From NCBI RefSeq assembly GCF_001866655.1, contig NZ_MLYR01000058.1:1-64000 (forward strand): a stretch of 64,000 bases of DNA, read 5' to 3'. The notes beneath the pieces are model-generated. The model was not told the DNA's origin and ran no database searches. It was given only the letters and a program-made list of their open reading frames with translations. The translations under genes and the position numbers were made by a program. The DNA is from Bacillus sp. MUM 116. Its GTDB lineage: Bacteria; Bacillota; Bacilli; Bacillales; Cytobacillaceae. Below are positions 33,167 through 42,168 of the stretch, one piece after another; the first letter of the stretch is position 1; each line of letters starts with the position of its first letter.

Positions 33167-33967
33167 TTAAACCATTGTATAAAATTCAGGTCTGCGGTCC
33201 GCCACACTTGGCAACTTTTCCCGAACTCGTTTAATCCGGTCAGGGTCAATTTCTGAAATGATTAACGATTCTTCCTCACCGGCACTTGCCAAAACAACTC
33301 CCATCGGGTCAACCATCATACTTTGGCCGGAGAAAATATTTTCTACTTGGTCGGCAGCAAAGATGTAAACTGTATTTTCTATTGCTCTGGCACGAAGTAG
33401 GGTTTTCCAATGATCTTCCTTCATCGGTCCTGCAACCCAGCCGGCAGGGATAAAAAAGAAGTCGGCCCCTTTAAGGGCAAGCTGTCTGCTTATTTCGGGG
33501 AATCTTATTTCGTAGCATACCATCATTCCGACTTTCCCAAACTCTGTTTCAATCACATCCTGTGCCTCTGAACCAGGTATAATAGCATTCGATTCTTTAT
33601 AGTTGAAAGCATCATATAAATGTGTTTTGTGATAGGCTTGTAATAATTCCCCAGAGCGGTTAAGGAACACCGTGGTATTGTAGCACCTTGCAGTTTCACC
33701 TGGTTTTGATTCGTAAATCCCGCAGATCACATACACTTGGTTTTCCACAGCTGCCTCCGCTAACCCCGTGACAAATGGGCCATCCAAAGGTTCTGCAACA
33801 TCTGAAGGCCGTACCCCAGATTTAGCAGGGGTGAATGCCATATACATTTCAGGAAGCACTACAAAATCTGCCCCCAGATCTGCTGCTTTTTTAATATACT
33901 CTTTTGCTTTTTGTAAGTTAGCGGTTTTATCCATACTTGACTTTAATTGAGCGACGGCAACTTTCAT
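33167..33967 (-). CDS. Carbon-nitrogen hydrolase (nitrilase superfamily)
   Basis: A 266-residue enzyme with the Glu-Lys-Cys triad: E40 in VVLPEMYM, K114 in YHKTHLYD and C151 in MMVCYEIRFPE. It resembles the omega-amidase/Nit branch, which hydrolyses small amides such as 2-oxo-amides or deaminated glutathione. AGGGTTATTTAAA precedes the ATG. It stands alone between terminators, next to a two-component system. The exact substrate cannot be read from the sequence. Confidence 0.88.
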   Translation of the reverse strand: MKVAVAQLKSSMDKTANLQKAKEYIKKAADLGADFVVLPEMYMAFTPAKSGVRPSDVAEPLDGPFVTGLAEAAVENQVYVICGIYESKPGETARCYNTTVFLNRSGELLQAYHKTHLYDAFNYKESNAIIPGSEAQDVIETEFGKVGMMVCYEIRFPEISRQLALKGADFFFIPAGWVAGPMKEDHWKTLLRARAIENTVYIFAADQVENIFSGQSMMVDPMGVVLASAGEEESLIISEIDPDRIKRVREKLPSVADRRPEFYTMV

Positions 33968-34078
33968 TTTAAATAACCCTCCATAATCTTTTAAATTAAT
34001 TGATTAGTAGTTTCAGTGTTAATCATTACTCCATTATTTTTTGGATCTAGCTATCCGATTTATGGCAGAAATCCACTC

Positions 34079-34768
34079 CTAATCCACTAACCGGTATAAT
34101 CTCAATGGCCGACCCACGGTTCCGTATTGCTGTTCTTCCATCAATTCGTGTTCTTCTACCAAATGGGAAAGATAGGTTCTGGTGGTGGAAAGACTGACAC
34201 CGGCTATTTTGGCAATTTGGTCGGCGCTCAAGGGACTGGCTGAGTTGGAGAAGCAATTTTTTATTTTTTCCAATGTCCGTAAATCAATTCCTTTTTGATA
34301 GAGTGGCAGTGAGGTAGATTCCGAAATTCGAAGCTTCTTTAAATCATCTACGGCTCCTTGATCCAAAAGGGTAGAACTGGATAGACGTGATTTAAATTTC
34401 AAATACTTATTTAAGGATGTTTTCAGCTGGTTCAAGTCAAAGGGCTTGATTAAATAATCGATAATTCCAAATCGGAAACCATCTTCGACAACTGCAAGCT
34501 CTTTTGCGGCCGTTATCAAAATCACGTCACAACGTTTATTTTGCAAACGAATGGCCCGAAGCAGCTCAATACCGGAACGATCGGGAAGATAGACATCCAA
34601 TAGCACTAAATCCGGTTCCACCCATTCAAGCATCTTGATTGCTTCTTCGTAGTTATGTGCAGTACCCGCCAACTGATAACCTTTCTGGGCAGCTATAAAT
34701 TTACCATGCATCCTCGCAATCATGAAATCATCATCCACGACCATTACCCGCAATTCTTGATCAGCCAT
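34079..34768 (-). CDS. CitB/DcuR-type response regulator
   Basis: A 229-residue regulator of the CitT/DcuR/MalR type. The receiver domain has VVDDD at 10-14, the phosphoacceptor D58 in LVLLDVYLPD and K in LIKPFD near 107. The C-terminal half (about 130-229) carries a winged helix-turn-helix: SADQIAKIAGVSLSTTRTYL and GTVGRPLRLYRL. GGAGGG precedes the ATG, which lies one base after the stop codon of the kinase gene, so the two are translationally linked. These systems usually sense extracellular di- or tricarboxylates. Its likely target is the divergent ABC operon. Confidence 0.9.
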   Translation of the reverse strand: MADQELRVMVVDDDFMIARMHGKFIAAQKGYQLAGTAHNYEEAIKMLEWVEPDLVLLDVYLPDRSGIELLRAIRLQNKRCDVILITAAKELAVVEDGFRFGIIDYLIKPFDLNQLKTSLNKYLKFKSRLSSSTLLDQGAVDDLKKLRISESTSLPLYQKGIDLRTLEKIKNCFSNSASPLSADQIAKIAGVSLSTTRTYLSHLVEEHELMEEQQYGTVGRPLRLYRLVD

Positions 34769-34769
34769 T

Positions 34770-36365
34770 CTAATCCCTCCTCGGTAAGCTAACTTGTAAT
34801 ATTGCTCCTTCTGATGAAGAATTCATCACGACACTTCCATTTAATCGCGAAACCAAACGGGAGACTAATGCTAAGCCAAATCCCCGGCCTTCTCCCTTCG
34901 TTGTACCGCCATCTGCAAAAATTTGATCACCCAGTTCCGGGTCAATCCCTGGTCCATTGTCACTGACTTGTAAAATCAGATGGTCCGGTTCTTCTTTGAT
35001 ATAGACCGAAATCAGGGCTGTTTCTTTTTCCTTTGCCAGCGTGGTTAAGGCTTCCACAGCATTTTCAATCGCATTTCCTAGAATTGTTAAGATCGTTTCC
35101 CGATGGGGGCAAATCTCCGATACTTCGGAATTTTCACTGATGGTAAGCCCAATTCCCAGTTCTTTCGCCCGGTGCATTTTTCCAATTAGAACACCGACAA
35201 TGGCGGGGTCGCGCACCCTTGCAAGAAAGAAGTTAAGGACATTTTGCTGTTCATGATGAACATCTTCGATAAGGTCCGTTACCAAATCAAATTCTTTCAT
35301 ATGAATAAGCCCTGAAATCAGATGAAGCTTGTTCATAAATTCATGGCGCTGGCTTCTTAGTGTATCGACGTATTGCCCGATATCGGCCAAGCGCTGGTCC
35401 AACTGATCGAGCTGCAGTTTATCACGAAAGCTTGCAACGGCCCCGATCACTTTCCCATCCATTTTCACGGGAACTCTGTTCACCACCACTAATGAATTCC
35501 CGATAATCATCGACTGGTCATAGTGGGAAGTTCCATCCTTAATGACTTCATGCAATCTAGAGCCCGGTAGGATGGATGTGATCGGTTTCCCAATGAAATC
35601 TCGTGTATGTTGTTCTAGCATACTTTTAGCTTCCTTATTGAAGGTCATGATTTTTCCGTTTGTGTCGATGGCCACGATTCCTTCACGAATCGATTCGAGA
35701 ATGGCCGCTTGCTGTTGGGTGAGAAAAGCAATTTCGTAGGGTTCTAAATTAAGAATTTCTTTTTTAATATGACCTGAGAGAATCCATGCTCCAATAAGAC
35801 CAACAACCAATGCGACTAAACCGATTCCGGTGATTTCGAGAATGAGGGAGGTCAGTTTTTTCCATATATTCTCCATTAAAAAACCAACAGAAACCACGCC
35901 AATTTGATGATGCTTTTCATCATAAACAGGATATTTCCCGCGGATAGAAAGTCCGAGAGTCCCCTTTGCCATCGTAATACTCCCATGACCGGAGAGAACC
36001 TGTTTATCATCGTCACCCATCATATGCTTGCCAATCTGGGACGTGTCGGGATGGCTGTAGCGAATTAAGTCCATATTGGAAACCACAATAAATTGTGCCC
36101 CCGATTTCTCCCGGATATTTTCGGCAATCGGCTGAATGATGGAAGATGGATTCGGACTTTTAAAGGCTTGAACCACTTCCGGCAGGCCCGCTACCGTTTT
36201 GGCTTCAGACAAAGCATTACTTCCTATCTCACCATACTCCCGGTGAACCATAATCAAGGAAAGGGTCACGATAAAAAGGACAAGGACAAAGAGGAGATTC
36301 AATAAGATTAGGAGATTCATTTTCGTTCGTAACTTCACTTGTCTTTTTTTACCCTTCAAGCTCAT
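34770..36365 (-). CDS. CitA/DcuS-type sensor histidine kinase
   Basis: A ~531-residue membrane kinase. It has a first transmembrane helix at about 18-42, a periplasmic-type PDC/CACHE sensor (RYSHPDTSQIGKHM and GKYPVYD are typical of citrate/fumarate sensors), a second helix at about 175-195, a PAS domain (IVAIDTNGKIMTFNKEA), the DHp box QRHEFMNKLHLISGL with the phosphoacceptor histidine, and the ATPase motifs NAIENAVEAL, DNGPGI and GRGFGLAL. I choose the ATG at 36365, with AGGATGTGG upstream; a TTG 21 bases further has no ribosome site. The ligand is probably a carboxylate. Confidence 0.9.
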   Translation of the reverse strand: MSLKGKKRQVKLRTKMNLLILLNLLFVLVLFIVTLSLIMVHREYGEIGSNALSEAKTVAGLPEVVQAFKSPNPSSIIQPIAENIREKSGAQFIVVSNMDLIRYSHPDTSQIGKHMMGDDDKQVLSGHGSITMAKGTLGLSIRGKYPVYDEKHHQIGVVSVGFLMENIWKKLTSLILEITGIGLVALVVGLIGAWILSGHIKKEILNLEPYEIAFLTQQQAAILESIREGIVAIDTNGKIMTFNKEAKSMLEQHTRDFIGKPITSILPGSRLHEVIKDGTSHYDQSMIIGNSLVVVNRVPVKMDGKVIGAVASFRDKLQLDQLDQRLADIGQYVDTLRSQRHEFMNKLHLISGLIHMKEFDLVTDLIEDVHHEQQNVLNFFLARVRDPAIVGVLIGKMHRAKELGIGLTISENSEVSEICPHRETILTILGNAIENAVEALTTLAKEKETALISVYIKEEPDHLILQVSDNGPGIDPELGDQIFADGGTTKGEGRGFGLALVSRLVSRLNGSVVMNSSSEGAILQVSLPRRD

Positions 36366-36562
36366 CCACATCCTAGTTCGTTTCAACAGAGTTAATTTTC
36401 AGAAAAATAAAACTATATTTATTTTAAAGTAAAAACGGAATGCCAGTCTATATCAAACTAGTATTTTTTTGCTTGGGAACATCATTTAAATTGTGTTTAT
36501 TGTGTTTATTAAGAATATTGGGTAAATATTTTCGTAAAGTTTTGAATTTTCTATAATCAAAT

Positions 36563-36577
36563 TTGTAAACGCTACCA
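36563..36577 (+). promoter_or_regulatory. CcpA cre box upstream of the ABC transporter operon
   Basis: TTGTAAACGCTACCA matches WTGNAANCGNWNNCW at every position. It lies 26 bases before the GTG start, and between the divergent kinase and ABC genes, so carbon catabolite repression of the transporter is likely. Confidence 0.7.
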
Positions 36578-36602
36578 AAAAATAAGGAAATGGGGGAATC
36601 AA

Positions 36603-37463
36603 GTGGGTGCAGTGGAGAAAAAGGTGTATCGGGCTATGACAGATTCAACTCCAACCATGATGGAGTTAAACGGTGTGACAAAAGAGTTTGTTAAGCCATC
36701 TGGAGAAGTCCATACCGTATTACGCAATATTGATTTGAAGATTCCAAAAGGAGAGTTTGTTTCCATTGTGGGGCCAACCGGCTGTGGGAAATCGACTACC
36801 TTAAGCTTGATTGCCGGGTTTGAACCGCCATCTTCTGGTGAGGTTCTTATTTCTGGTGAAAAATTAGAGGGAATCAACCAACGGGCCGCATGTGTTTTTC
36901 AAACTGAAAATGCCTTTCCATGGAAAACGGTTATTGACAATGTTTCACTTGGGCTGCGAATGCGGGGGATGCCCAAAGCGGATGCCTATGAGGAGGCTAG
37001 GAAATGGATTGCCCGCGTCGGACTCAAAGGGTTTGAGGGCCATTATCCTTCCCAGCTTTCCGGAGGGATGCGTAAGCGGGTTGCTCTAGCACAATGCCTT
37101 ATTGTTCAACCCGAGATTCTTCTAATGGATGAATCCTTTTCGGCGCTTGATGTCCACACAAGACATTTAATGGAAGATGAATTGCTAAGGATTTGGGAAG
37201 AAACATCTGCTTCCGTCTTTTTTATCACTCATGATTTAGAGGAAGCCATTGCCTTAAGTGACCGGGTGATTGTTCTTACGGCAGGTCCTGGGGCAACGAT
37301 TAAAGGTGATTATCGGATTGATTTGCCGAGACCGCGAAATGTAGCTGAAATCAGTTTTGATCCCGCTTTTATGAGAATCCATAAACAGATTTGGGAAGAT
37401 TTGAAGGATGAGGTGATGATTAGTTATGAGAACGCAAACAAACTCCATTCCAAATCCAGTTAA
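36603..37463 (+). CDS. ABC transporter ATP-binding protein, NitT/TauT (SsuB-like) family
   Basis: A 286-residue ATPase. Walker A GPTGCGKST at 57-65, the Q-loop CVFQTENAFPWKT, the signature LSGGMRKRVALA near 148-159, Walker B ILLMDESFSALD and the H-loop FITHDLEEAI are all present. The GTG start is preceded by GGGGGAATCAA. It overlaps the permease gene by 38 bases, so the two are co-translated. The family imports nitrate, sulfonates, taurine, thiamine precursors and aromatic carboxylates; the substrate here is unknown. Confidence 0.92.
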   Translation: MGAVEKKVYRAMTDSTPTMMELNGVTKEFVKPSGEVHTVLRNIDLKIPKGEFVSIVGPTGCGKSTTLSLIAGFEPPSSGEVLISGEKLEGINQRAACVFQTENAFPWKTVIDNVSLGLRMRGMPKADAYEEARKWIARVGLKGFEGHYPSQLSGGMRKRVALAQCLIVQPEILLMDESFSALDVHTRHLMEDELLRIWEETSASVFFITHDLEEAIALSDRVIVLTAGPGATIKGDYRIDLPRPRNVAEISFDPAFMRIHKQIWEDLKDEVMISYENANKLHSKSS

Positions 37464-38283
37464 TGAGGAAGTGGTTTCACGTAAAGCTGAAATGCGGAGA
37501 AAGGCATTAAAACTTCGGGCGCGAAACCTTAGCTTGCAACTGGCGCTATTTATCCTTCTTATGGGTACTTGGCAATATCTATCCAGTCGGAATATCATTG
37601 ATCCTTTCTTTTTCTCGAGTCCGTTTGATATTGCACAGCATATATGGGGATGGGCGGTGAATGGAACAACGGCGGGTCCGCTTTATAAGCAATTCATCAT
37701 TACCTTCGAAGAAACGATTCTTTCTTTCATATTAGGTGGGATTGCCGGTATTATTTTTGGTTATGCATTGGGAATGAACGAACTGCTATCCGTGATTTTG
37801 GGGCCTTATATTAAGATGATTAATGCGATTCCACGGGTTGTCCTTGTACCAATCTTTATCTTATGGTTTGGTCTTGGGATGTCCTCAAAGGTTGCATCGG
37901 GATTAGTGCTTACGTTTTTCATCGTATTCTTCAATGCTTTTCAAGGGGTTAGAGAAGTCGATCGTAATTTGGTGAACAATGCCCGATTATTAGGCGCAAG
38001 CAAACGCCAATTAGCAAGACACGTCATTATCCCATCAGCCCTAACATGGATTCTATCAAGTTTACATTCTAGCTTTGGTTTTGCCTTAATTGGGGCTGTC
38101 GTAGGAGAGTTTATTGGTGCTACAGAGGGTCTCGGATACTTAATTGCCCAAGCACAAGGGGCATTTGATACCACTGGAGTATTTGCAGGAATGGTCATTC
38201 TATCCATCACCGCATTGATTGCGGATTGGGGAGTTTCAAAACTGGAAAAGCGGTTTATCGCATGGCGGCATATCCGTCAATAA
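37426..38283 (+). CDS. ABC transporter permease, NitT/TauT family
   Basis: A 285-residue permease with about six membrane segments. The EAA coupling loop reads NARLLGASKRQLARHVIIPSA starting near residue 185 (quoted in part), and the region GEFIGATEGLGYLI is typical of SsuC-like permeases. The ATG at 37426 sits inside the end of the ATPase gene with GAGGTGATG before it. It partners the ATPase and the lipoprotein that follows. Confidence 0.92.
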   Translation: MRTQTNSIPNPVNEEVVSRKAEMRRKALKLRARNLSLQLALFILLMGTWQYLSSRNIIDPFFFSSPFDIAQHIWGWAVNGTTAGPLYKQFIITFEETILSFILGGIAGIIFGYALGMNELLSVILGPYIKMINAIPRVVLVPIFILWFGLGMSSKVASGLVLTFFIVFFNAFQGVREVDRNLVNNARLLGASKRQLARHVIIPSALTWILSSLHSSFGFALIGAVVGEFIGATEGLGYLIAQAQGAFDTTGVFAGMVILSITALIADWGVSKLEKRFIAWRHIRQ

Positions 38284-38343
38284 ATAGGAAAGACGAAATG
38301 ATTCTGACGAAATGATTCTTCTTAAAGATTGCGGCTTTTCTTG

Positions 38344-38422
38344 ATTCGCTGATAAAGAGGCTGAATTCGCTGATAAAACTCTTTAATTCGCTGATAAAGG
38401 TGCTAGATTCGTAGATAAAAAC
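38344..38422. repeat. Four ATTCGCTGATAAA words at exact 21-base spacing
   Basis: ATTCGCTGATAAA begins at 38344, 38365 and 38386, and a variant ATTCGTAGATAAA at 38407. The 8-base segments between them differ. The cluster lies in the 175-base gap between permease and binding-protein genes of one operon, so it is transcribed. Confidence 0.85.
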
Positions 38423-38458
38423 AGTTCTATTTTTTAAAAAAATAAGGGGGAATTACGT

Positions 38459-39517
38459 ATGGGTAAGACGATGAAAAAATTAAGCATAGGGGTTTCAGGA
38501 ATGGCCATTGCAGCAATGCTTCTTTCCGGCTGTTCTCCCAAATCTTCAACAACAGCATCAAGCACACCTAAAAACACCAACAGTACAACGGGAACACCAA
38601 AAGTTTCGATTATGGTGGGCGGTTTAGAGAAAATTATTTACCTGCCTTATATGCTTGCTGAAAAACTGGGGTATTACAAGGATGCGGGAGTTACGGTTAC
38701 ACTTGTCGAGGAAAGTGCAGGCCAGGATGCAGAATTAGCCCTATTGGCAGGCCAGGTGGATGGTGCAGGCGGGTTTTATGATCATACTCTCGATTTACAG
38801 ACAAAGGGGAAAAAGGTGGAAGCTGTTGTCACGATGGCCGACGTTCCTGGTGAACAGCTAATGGTAGCTAATCGCTTAAAGGATAAGGTCAAAACATTAG
38901 CGGATTTGAAAGGACTTACCATTGGTGTCACGGGGCTTGGTTCATCAACCAACATGCTTGCAAGCTTCAATGTTGTCAAAGGTGGAAATAAAGAGAGCGA
39001 TTACAAGCCGCTGCCTGTAGGAGCCGGTCAAACGTTAATCGCAGCGATGCAAAATAATCGAATTGATGCTGCTGTTACAAGTGAACCGACTGCTTCCCTT
39101 CTTAAAAATAAAAATTTAGCCTACACATTTGTGGATATGAACACAAAAGAAGGCACAGAAAAAGCATTAGGGGGAAGATATGCTGCAACCAGTTTATATA
39201 TGACGAATGATTATGTGAAGGCGCATCCGGATGTTGTTCAAAAATTAGCCAATGCCTATGTTCGGACCTTGAAATGGATTAGCACCCATACACCTGAGGA
39301 AATAGCTGACAAATTGCCTGAAGAGTATTATGCCGGAGATAAGGCCTTGTATATCCAAGCTCTGAAGGGCCAGCTTCCAATGTTTACGGTGGACGGAAAA
39401 ATGCCGGATGGGGTGCCGGAAAATGTTCAAAAAATTCTTTCTGCCTTTAAACCTGCTGTAAAAAATGTTGATCTCAGCCAAACGTATACGAATGATTTTG
39501 TGAATAAAGCGCAATAA
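38459..39517 (+). CDS. ABC transporter substrate-binding lipoprotein, NitT/TauT family
   Basis: A 352-residue protein with a lipoprotein signal ending in the lipobox LLSGC (Cys near residue 26) and a Ser/Thr-rich linker. The mature domain has the SsuA/TauA-like pattern: IIYLPYMLAEKLGYYKDAG, GQVDGAGGFYDHTLD, LADLKGLTIGVTGLGSS and AVTSEPTASLL. GGGGGAATTACGT precedes the ATG. It binds the transported solute at the outer membrane face. The binding pocket residues do not let me name the ligand. Confidence 0.92.
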   Translation: MGKTMKKLSIGVSGMAIAAMLLSGCSPKSSTTASSTPKNTNSTTGTPKVSIMVGGLEKIIYLPYMLAEKLGYYKDAGVTVTLVEESAGQDAELALLAGQVDGAGGFYDHTLDLQTKGKKVEAVVTMADVPGEQLMVANRLKDKVKTLADLKGLTIGVTGLGSSTNMLASFNVVKGGNKESDYKPLPVGAGQTLIAAMQNNRIDAAVTSEPTASLLKNKNLAYTFVDMNTKEGTEKALGGRYAATSLYMTNDYVKAHPDVVQKLANAYVRTLKWISTHTPEEIADKLPEEYYAGDKALYIQALKGQLPMFTVDGKMPDGVPENVQKILSAFKPAVKNVDLSQTYTNDFVNKAQ

Positions 39518-39527
39518 GTCATGTAAG

Positions 39528-39560
39528 CCGGGAAGCCGATATATGGTTTCCTGGTTTTTT
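39528..39560 (+). terminator. Rho-independent terminator
   Basis: CCGGGAAGCC pairs with GGTTTCCTGG (two G-U pairs) around a short loop, followed by six T. It ends the ABC operon. Confidence 0.8.
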
Positions 39561-39600
39561 AATGTAGAAAAATGTCTGGAAATATAACGGGGAAGTGTTG

Positions 39601-40230
39601 ATGCGGCACTTCTTCTTTCTATATACTAAATTTGGAGAAAGGTTGGTTGCGGTTTTGAAAAGAAAGGGAATCATTTTAATTATTGTTTTGATGGTAGTCG
39701 CTGTTTGTTTCATAAATGCGGGAAGGTTTCTGGTTTATGATGATGTGATTCATAAATCGGATGCGATTATCGTGTTGAGCGGGGACCGTGGCGAAAGGGT
39801 TGAACGAGCGGCAGAACTTTATCATAAGGGGTACGCAAAGTATTTTGTGATTTCGGGCGGGATTGTTTATCATGATGTAACGATGGCTCAATTGATGAAG
39901 GAACATGCCATTCAACTGGGGATTCCAGAGAAGGCGATTATCATGGAGGATCGTGCGGATAGTACATATGAAAATGCGTATTTTACGAAAAAGGTCATTA
40001 AGTCTTATCCGATTCACTCGGCCATCGTTATTTCTTCTAATTATCATATGAAAAGAGTCAAAATGATTTTTGATCGAGAATTTAAGGATACGGGTCTGAA
40101 ACTTTTTTACACAGGTGCAAAAGACCAGTATTTCAGTAAAACTCGGTGGTGGAGTAATAATAAAAGTATTATGATTACCATTACGGAATACATAAAGATG
40201 ATGGGATATGCTTTGGGGAAAAATTATTAG
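39601..40230 (+). CDS. DUF218 / YdcF-SanA family membrane protein
   Basis: A ~209-residue protein with an N-terminal transmembrane helix (about 24-42) and a DUF218 domain outside. Typical elements are DAIIVLSGDRGERVERAAEL, YFVISGG, ADSTYENAYFTKKVI and SAIVISSNYHMKRV. GGGGAAG fits the ATG at 39601. Family members such as SanA and ElyC affect envelope lipid-carrier or peptidoglycan metabolism in other bacteria. It is monocistronic. Confidence 0.85.
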   Translation: MRHFFFLYTKFGERLVAVLKRKGIILIIVLMVVAVCFINAGRFLVYDDVIHKSDAIIVLSGDRGERVERAAELYHKGYAKYFVISGGIVYHDVTMAQLMKEHAIQLGIPEKAIIMEDRADSTYENAYFTKKVIKSYPIHSAIVISSNYHMKRVKMIFDREFKDTGLKLFYTGAKDQYFSKTRWWSNNKSIMITITEYIKMMGYALGKNY

Positions 40231-40252
40231 GTTCGTTATTTGAGGTGTTTTC

Positions 40253-40297
40253 AAAAACTAAGGGAAAGGTGTTAGCGCACTTTTTCCTTAGTTTTTT
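40253..40297. terminator. Long terminator hairpin
   Basis: AAAAACTAAGGGAAAGGTG pairs with CACTTTTTCCTTAGTTTTT with few mismatches around a 7-nt loop. It ends the DUF218 gene. Confidence 0.85.
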
Positions 40298-40382
40298 GGA
40301 TTTTGGGATATCAACGTTGTCTTGGAACTTAGTAAATGGAAATATTGGGCTTGACATAGTGAAAAAAAATAATATAAAATAC

Positions 40383-40403
40383 AAATCGTAACCATTTCGA
40401 TTT
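40383..40403 (+). promoter_or_regulatory. Zur box upstream of rpmG
   Basis: AAATCGTAACCATTTCGATTT closely matches the Bacillus Zur operator TCGTAATNATTACGA with its A/T flanks. It sits 20 bases before the start codon and overlaps the likely promoter, as expected for repression in high zinc. Confidence 0.85.
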
Positions 40404-40423
40404 AAACGAAAGGAGGAAAAGAT

Positions 40424-40573
40424 ATGCGTGTAAAAATAACTCTGCAATGTACAGAAAGAGGTGATCGAAATTACATCACAACGAAAAACAAAAGAAATCA
40501 CCCAGATAGGCTGGAATTACGGAAATATTCTCCGAGATTAAAACGATACACCATACATAGAGAAACGAAATAG
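40424..40573 (+). CDS. rpmG: Ribosomal protein L33, zinc-independent (C-minus) paralogue
   Basis: A 49-residue L33: [36 protein letters not shown] and RYTIHRETK. The CxxC pairs of zinc-binding L33 are missing (only C9 remains), so this is the form that replaces the zinc protein under zinc starvation. AAGGAGG precedes the ATG. A Zur box overlaps its promoter, and the next gene is a Zur-type zinc GTPase with its own box. This small gene is easy to miss because it is only 150 bases. Confidence 0.93.
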   Translation: MRVKITLQCTERGDRNYITTKNKRNHPDRLELRKYSPRLKRYTIHRETK

Positions 40574-40635
40574 GGATTTTCGGAATTAAGGAACATAAGC
40601 AATGTTAGGATTATTATTATATCAGTCTAAACTTT

Positions 40636-40656
40636 AAATCGTAATGATTTTGATTA
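40636..40656 (+). promoter_or_regulatory. Zur box upstream of the CobW/ZagA GTPase gene
   Basis: AAATCGTAATGATTTTGATTA matches the Zur operator in its left half exactly and its right half with two changes. It ends 24 bases before the ATG. Confidence 0.85.
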
Positions 40657-40680
40657 TCGAAAAATGGAGGAATCATTTGC

Positions 40681-41880
40681 ATGAAAGATACCAGAATTCC
40701 CGTAACCGTATTAAGCGGCTATTTAGGAGCAGGGAAGACCACCTTATTAAATCATATTCTTCAAAACCGCGCTGGGCTAAGAATTGCTGTGATCGTCAAT
40801 GACATGAGCGAAATTAATGTGGATGCCGAATTGGTGAAACAAGGAGGCGGACTAAATCGGACGGAAGAAAAACTGGTGGAATTATCAAATGGATGCATTT
40901 GCTGTACATTAAGAGAAGATCTTTTAAAAGAAGTGGAGCATCTGGTCAAGAAAGGAAATATCGACTACATTGTGATTGAATCCACCGGTATTAGTGAACC
41001 GGTACCCGTTGCGCAAACATTTTCTTACATTGATGAAGAATTGGGGATTGACCTTACAAAATATTGCCGGCTGGATACCATGGTTACGGTGGTCGATGCC
41101 AACCGGTTTTGGCATGATTTTGCCTCAGGGGACTTACTTTTAGAAAGAAGCCAAGCTGCAGGTGAGGAGGACGAGCGCTCCGTTGCAGACCTATTGATCG
41201 ACCAAATTGAATTTTGTGATGTATTGCTCCTGAATAAATGTGATTTATTAGAAGATGAGCAATTAAAACAGCTGGAGGTATTTTTAAGAAAACTTCAGCC
41301 TGGAGCAAAATTACTTCGCTCGGTTAAGGGAAATATACCGATTTCGGCGATTTTGAACACGGGATTATTTGATTTCGAAACGGCCAGTGAATCTGCCGGA
41401 TGGTTAAAAGAGTTGGAGGCACCCGAGCATACGCCGGAAACGGAAGAGTATGGGATTAGCTCCTTCGTTTATCGAAGTTCGGTCCCCTTTCATTCGGAAA
41501 GATTTAATCGATGGGTGGAAGAAATGCCTGCAGAAATCGTTAGGGCCAAGGGAATCGCATGGTGTGCAACCCGAAACGATCTTGCTTTATTGTTCTCGCA
41601 AGCAGGACCATCGGTACAATTAGAGCCTGTTTCTTATTGGGTGGCGTCTTTACCTGCTGAACAACAGGCTCAGTATTTGGAGGAAAGTCCTGAATTAAAA
41701 GATGAGTGGGATGAGACGTTTGGTGATCGGAAAAATGAACTCGTGCTAATCGGAATTGACATGGATAAAAACCTTGTGAAAGCCTCTTTAGATCGCTGTT
41801 TGTTAACCGAAGAGGAGATGACACAAGATTGGAATCAAATGAATGATCCATTTGTATGGACGATTACTGCAGCGGGTTAA
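40681..41880 (+). CDS. zagA: CobW/COG0523 GTPase, YciC/ZagA-type zinc metallochaperone
   Basis: A 399-residue G3E GTPase. The P-loop GYLGAGKTT (13-21), the metal-binding CxCC motif at C72-C75 ([10 protein letters not shown]), ESTGISEP and the base-recognition LLNKCDLL are visible, and the C-terminal CobW domain runs from about 250. With a Zur box at its promoter this matches Bacillus subtilis ZagA (YciC), a zinc chaperone made in zinc starvation that supports folate synthesis. GGAGGAATCATTTGC precedes the ATG. It is next to the zinc-free L33 gene, another Zur target. Confidence 0.92.
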   Translation: MKDTRIPVTVLSGYLGAGKTTLLNHILQNRAGLRIAVIVNDMSEINVDAELVKQGGGLNRTEEKLVELSNGCICCTLREDLLKEVEHLVKKGNIDYIVIESTGISEPVPVAQTFSYIDEELGIDLTKYCRLDTMVTVVDANRFWHDFASGDLLLERSQAAGEEDERSVADLLIDQIEFCDVLLLNKCDLLEDEQLKQLEVFLRKLQPGAKLLRSVKGNIPISAILNTGLFDFETASESAGWLKELEAPEHTPETEEYGISSFVYRSSVPFHSERFNRWVEEMPAEIVRAKGIAWCATRNDLALLFSQAGPSVQLEPVSYWVASLPAEQQAQYLEESPELKDEWDETFGDRKNELVLIGIDMDKNLVKASLDRCLLTEEEMTQDWNQMNDPFVWTITAAG

Positions 41881-42115
41881 AGGGTCTCAGACTTAGGTTC
41901 ATCTCAAATAAGAGGCTGATTCAAAAGAGTTGTTTTTCAACGATCTTTTGGATCGCCTCTTCTTAGTAGGAGTTGCAGGCTTGTGCCGAATCGTACTTAC
42001 TTAAAGTAACTGCCCTCGACCTCCGGGTGGCATATTTTACTGTCCGCTTCTGCGGGTACTTAAAAGGAATGACTAGACACGTATACAGGCATAAAAGGTT
42101 ATAAAAAGACAACCA
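41881..42115. other. Non-coding spacer with a large hairpin, possible decayed mobile DNA
   Basis: A hairpin at 41910-41961 pairs AAGAGGC with GCCTCTT and CAAAAGA with TCTTTTG around a loop; it may terminate zagA. The following ~150 bases (GTTGCAGGCTTGTGCCGAAT onward) are more GC-rich, encode nothing evident and recall an insertion-sequence remnant, but I cannot name one. Confidence 0.4.
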
Positions 42116-42168
42116 AACCAAAAAAGGTTATGATAAAATCATTAAAAAATGTAATAAGGAAGATGAAA

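Noticed and set aside
38344..38422. CRISPR-like arrangement of 13-base words with variable gaps
   Set aside because: The gaps are only 8 bases, far below spacer length, and there are no cas genes.
39676..40254. 192-codon minus-strand frame opposite the DUF218 gene
   Set aside because: Shadow frame; the plus strand encodes a recognisable domain with a ribosome site.
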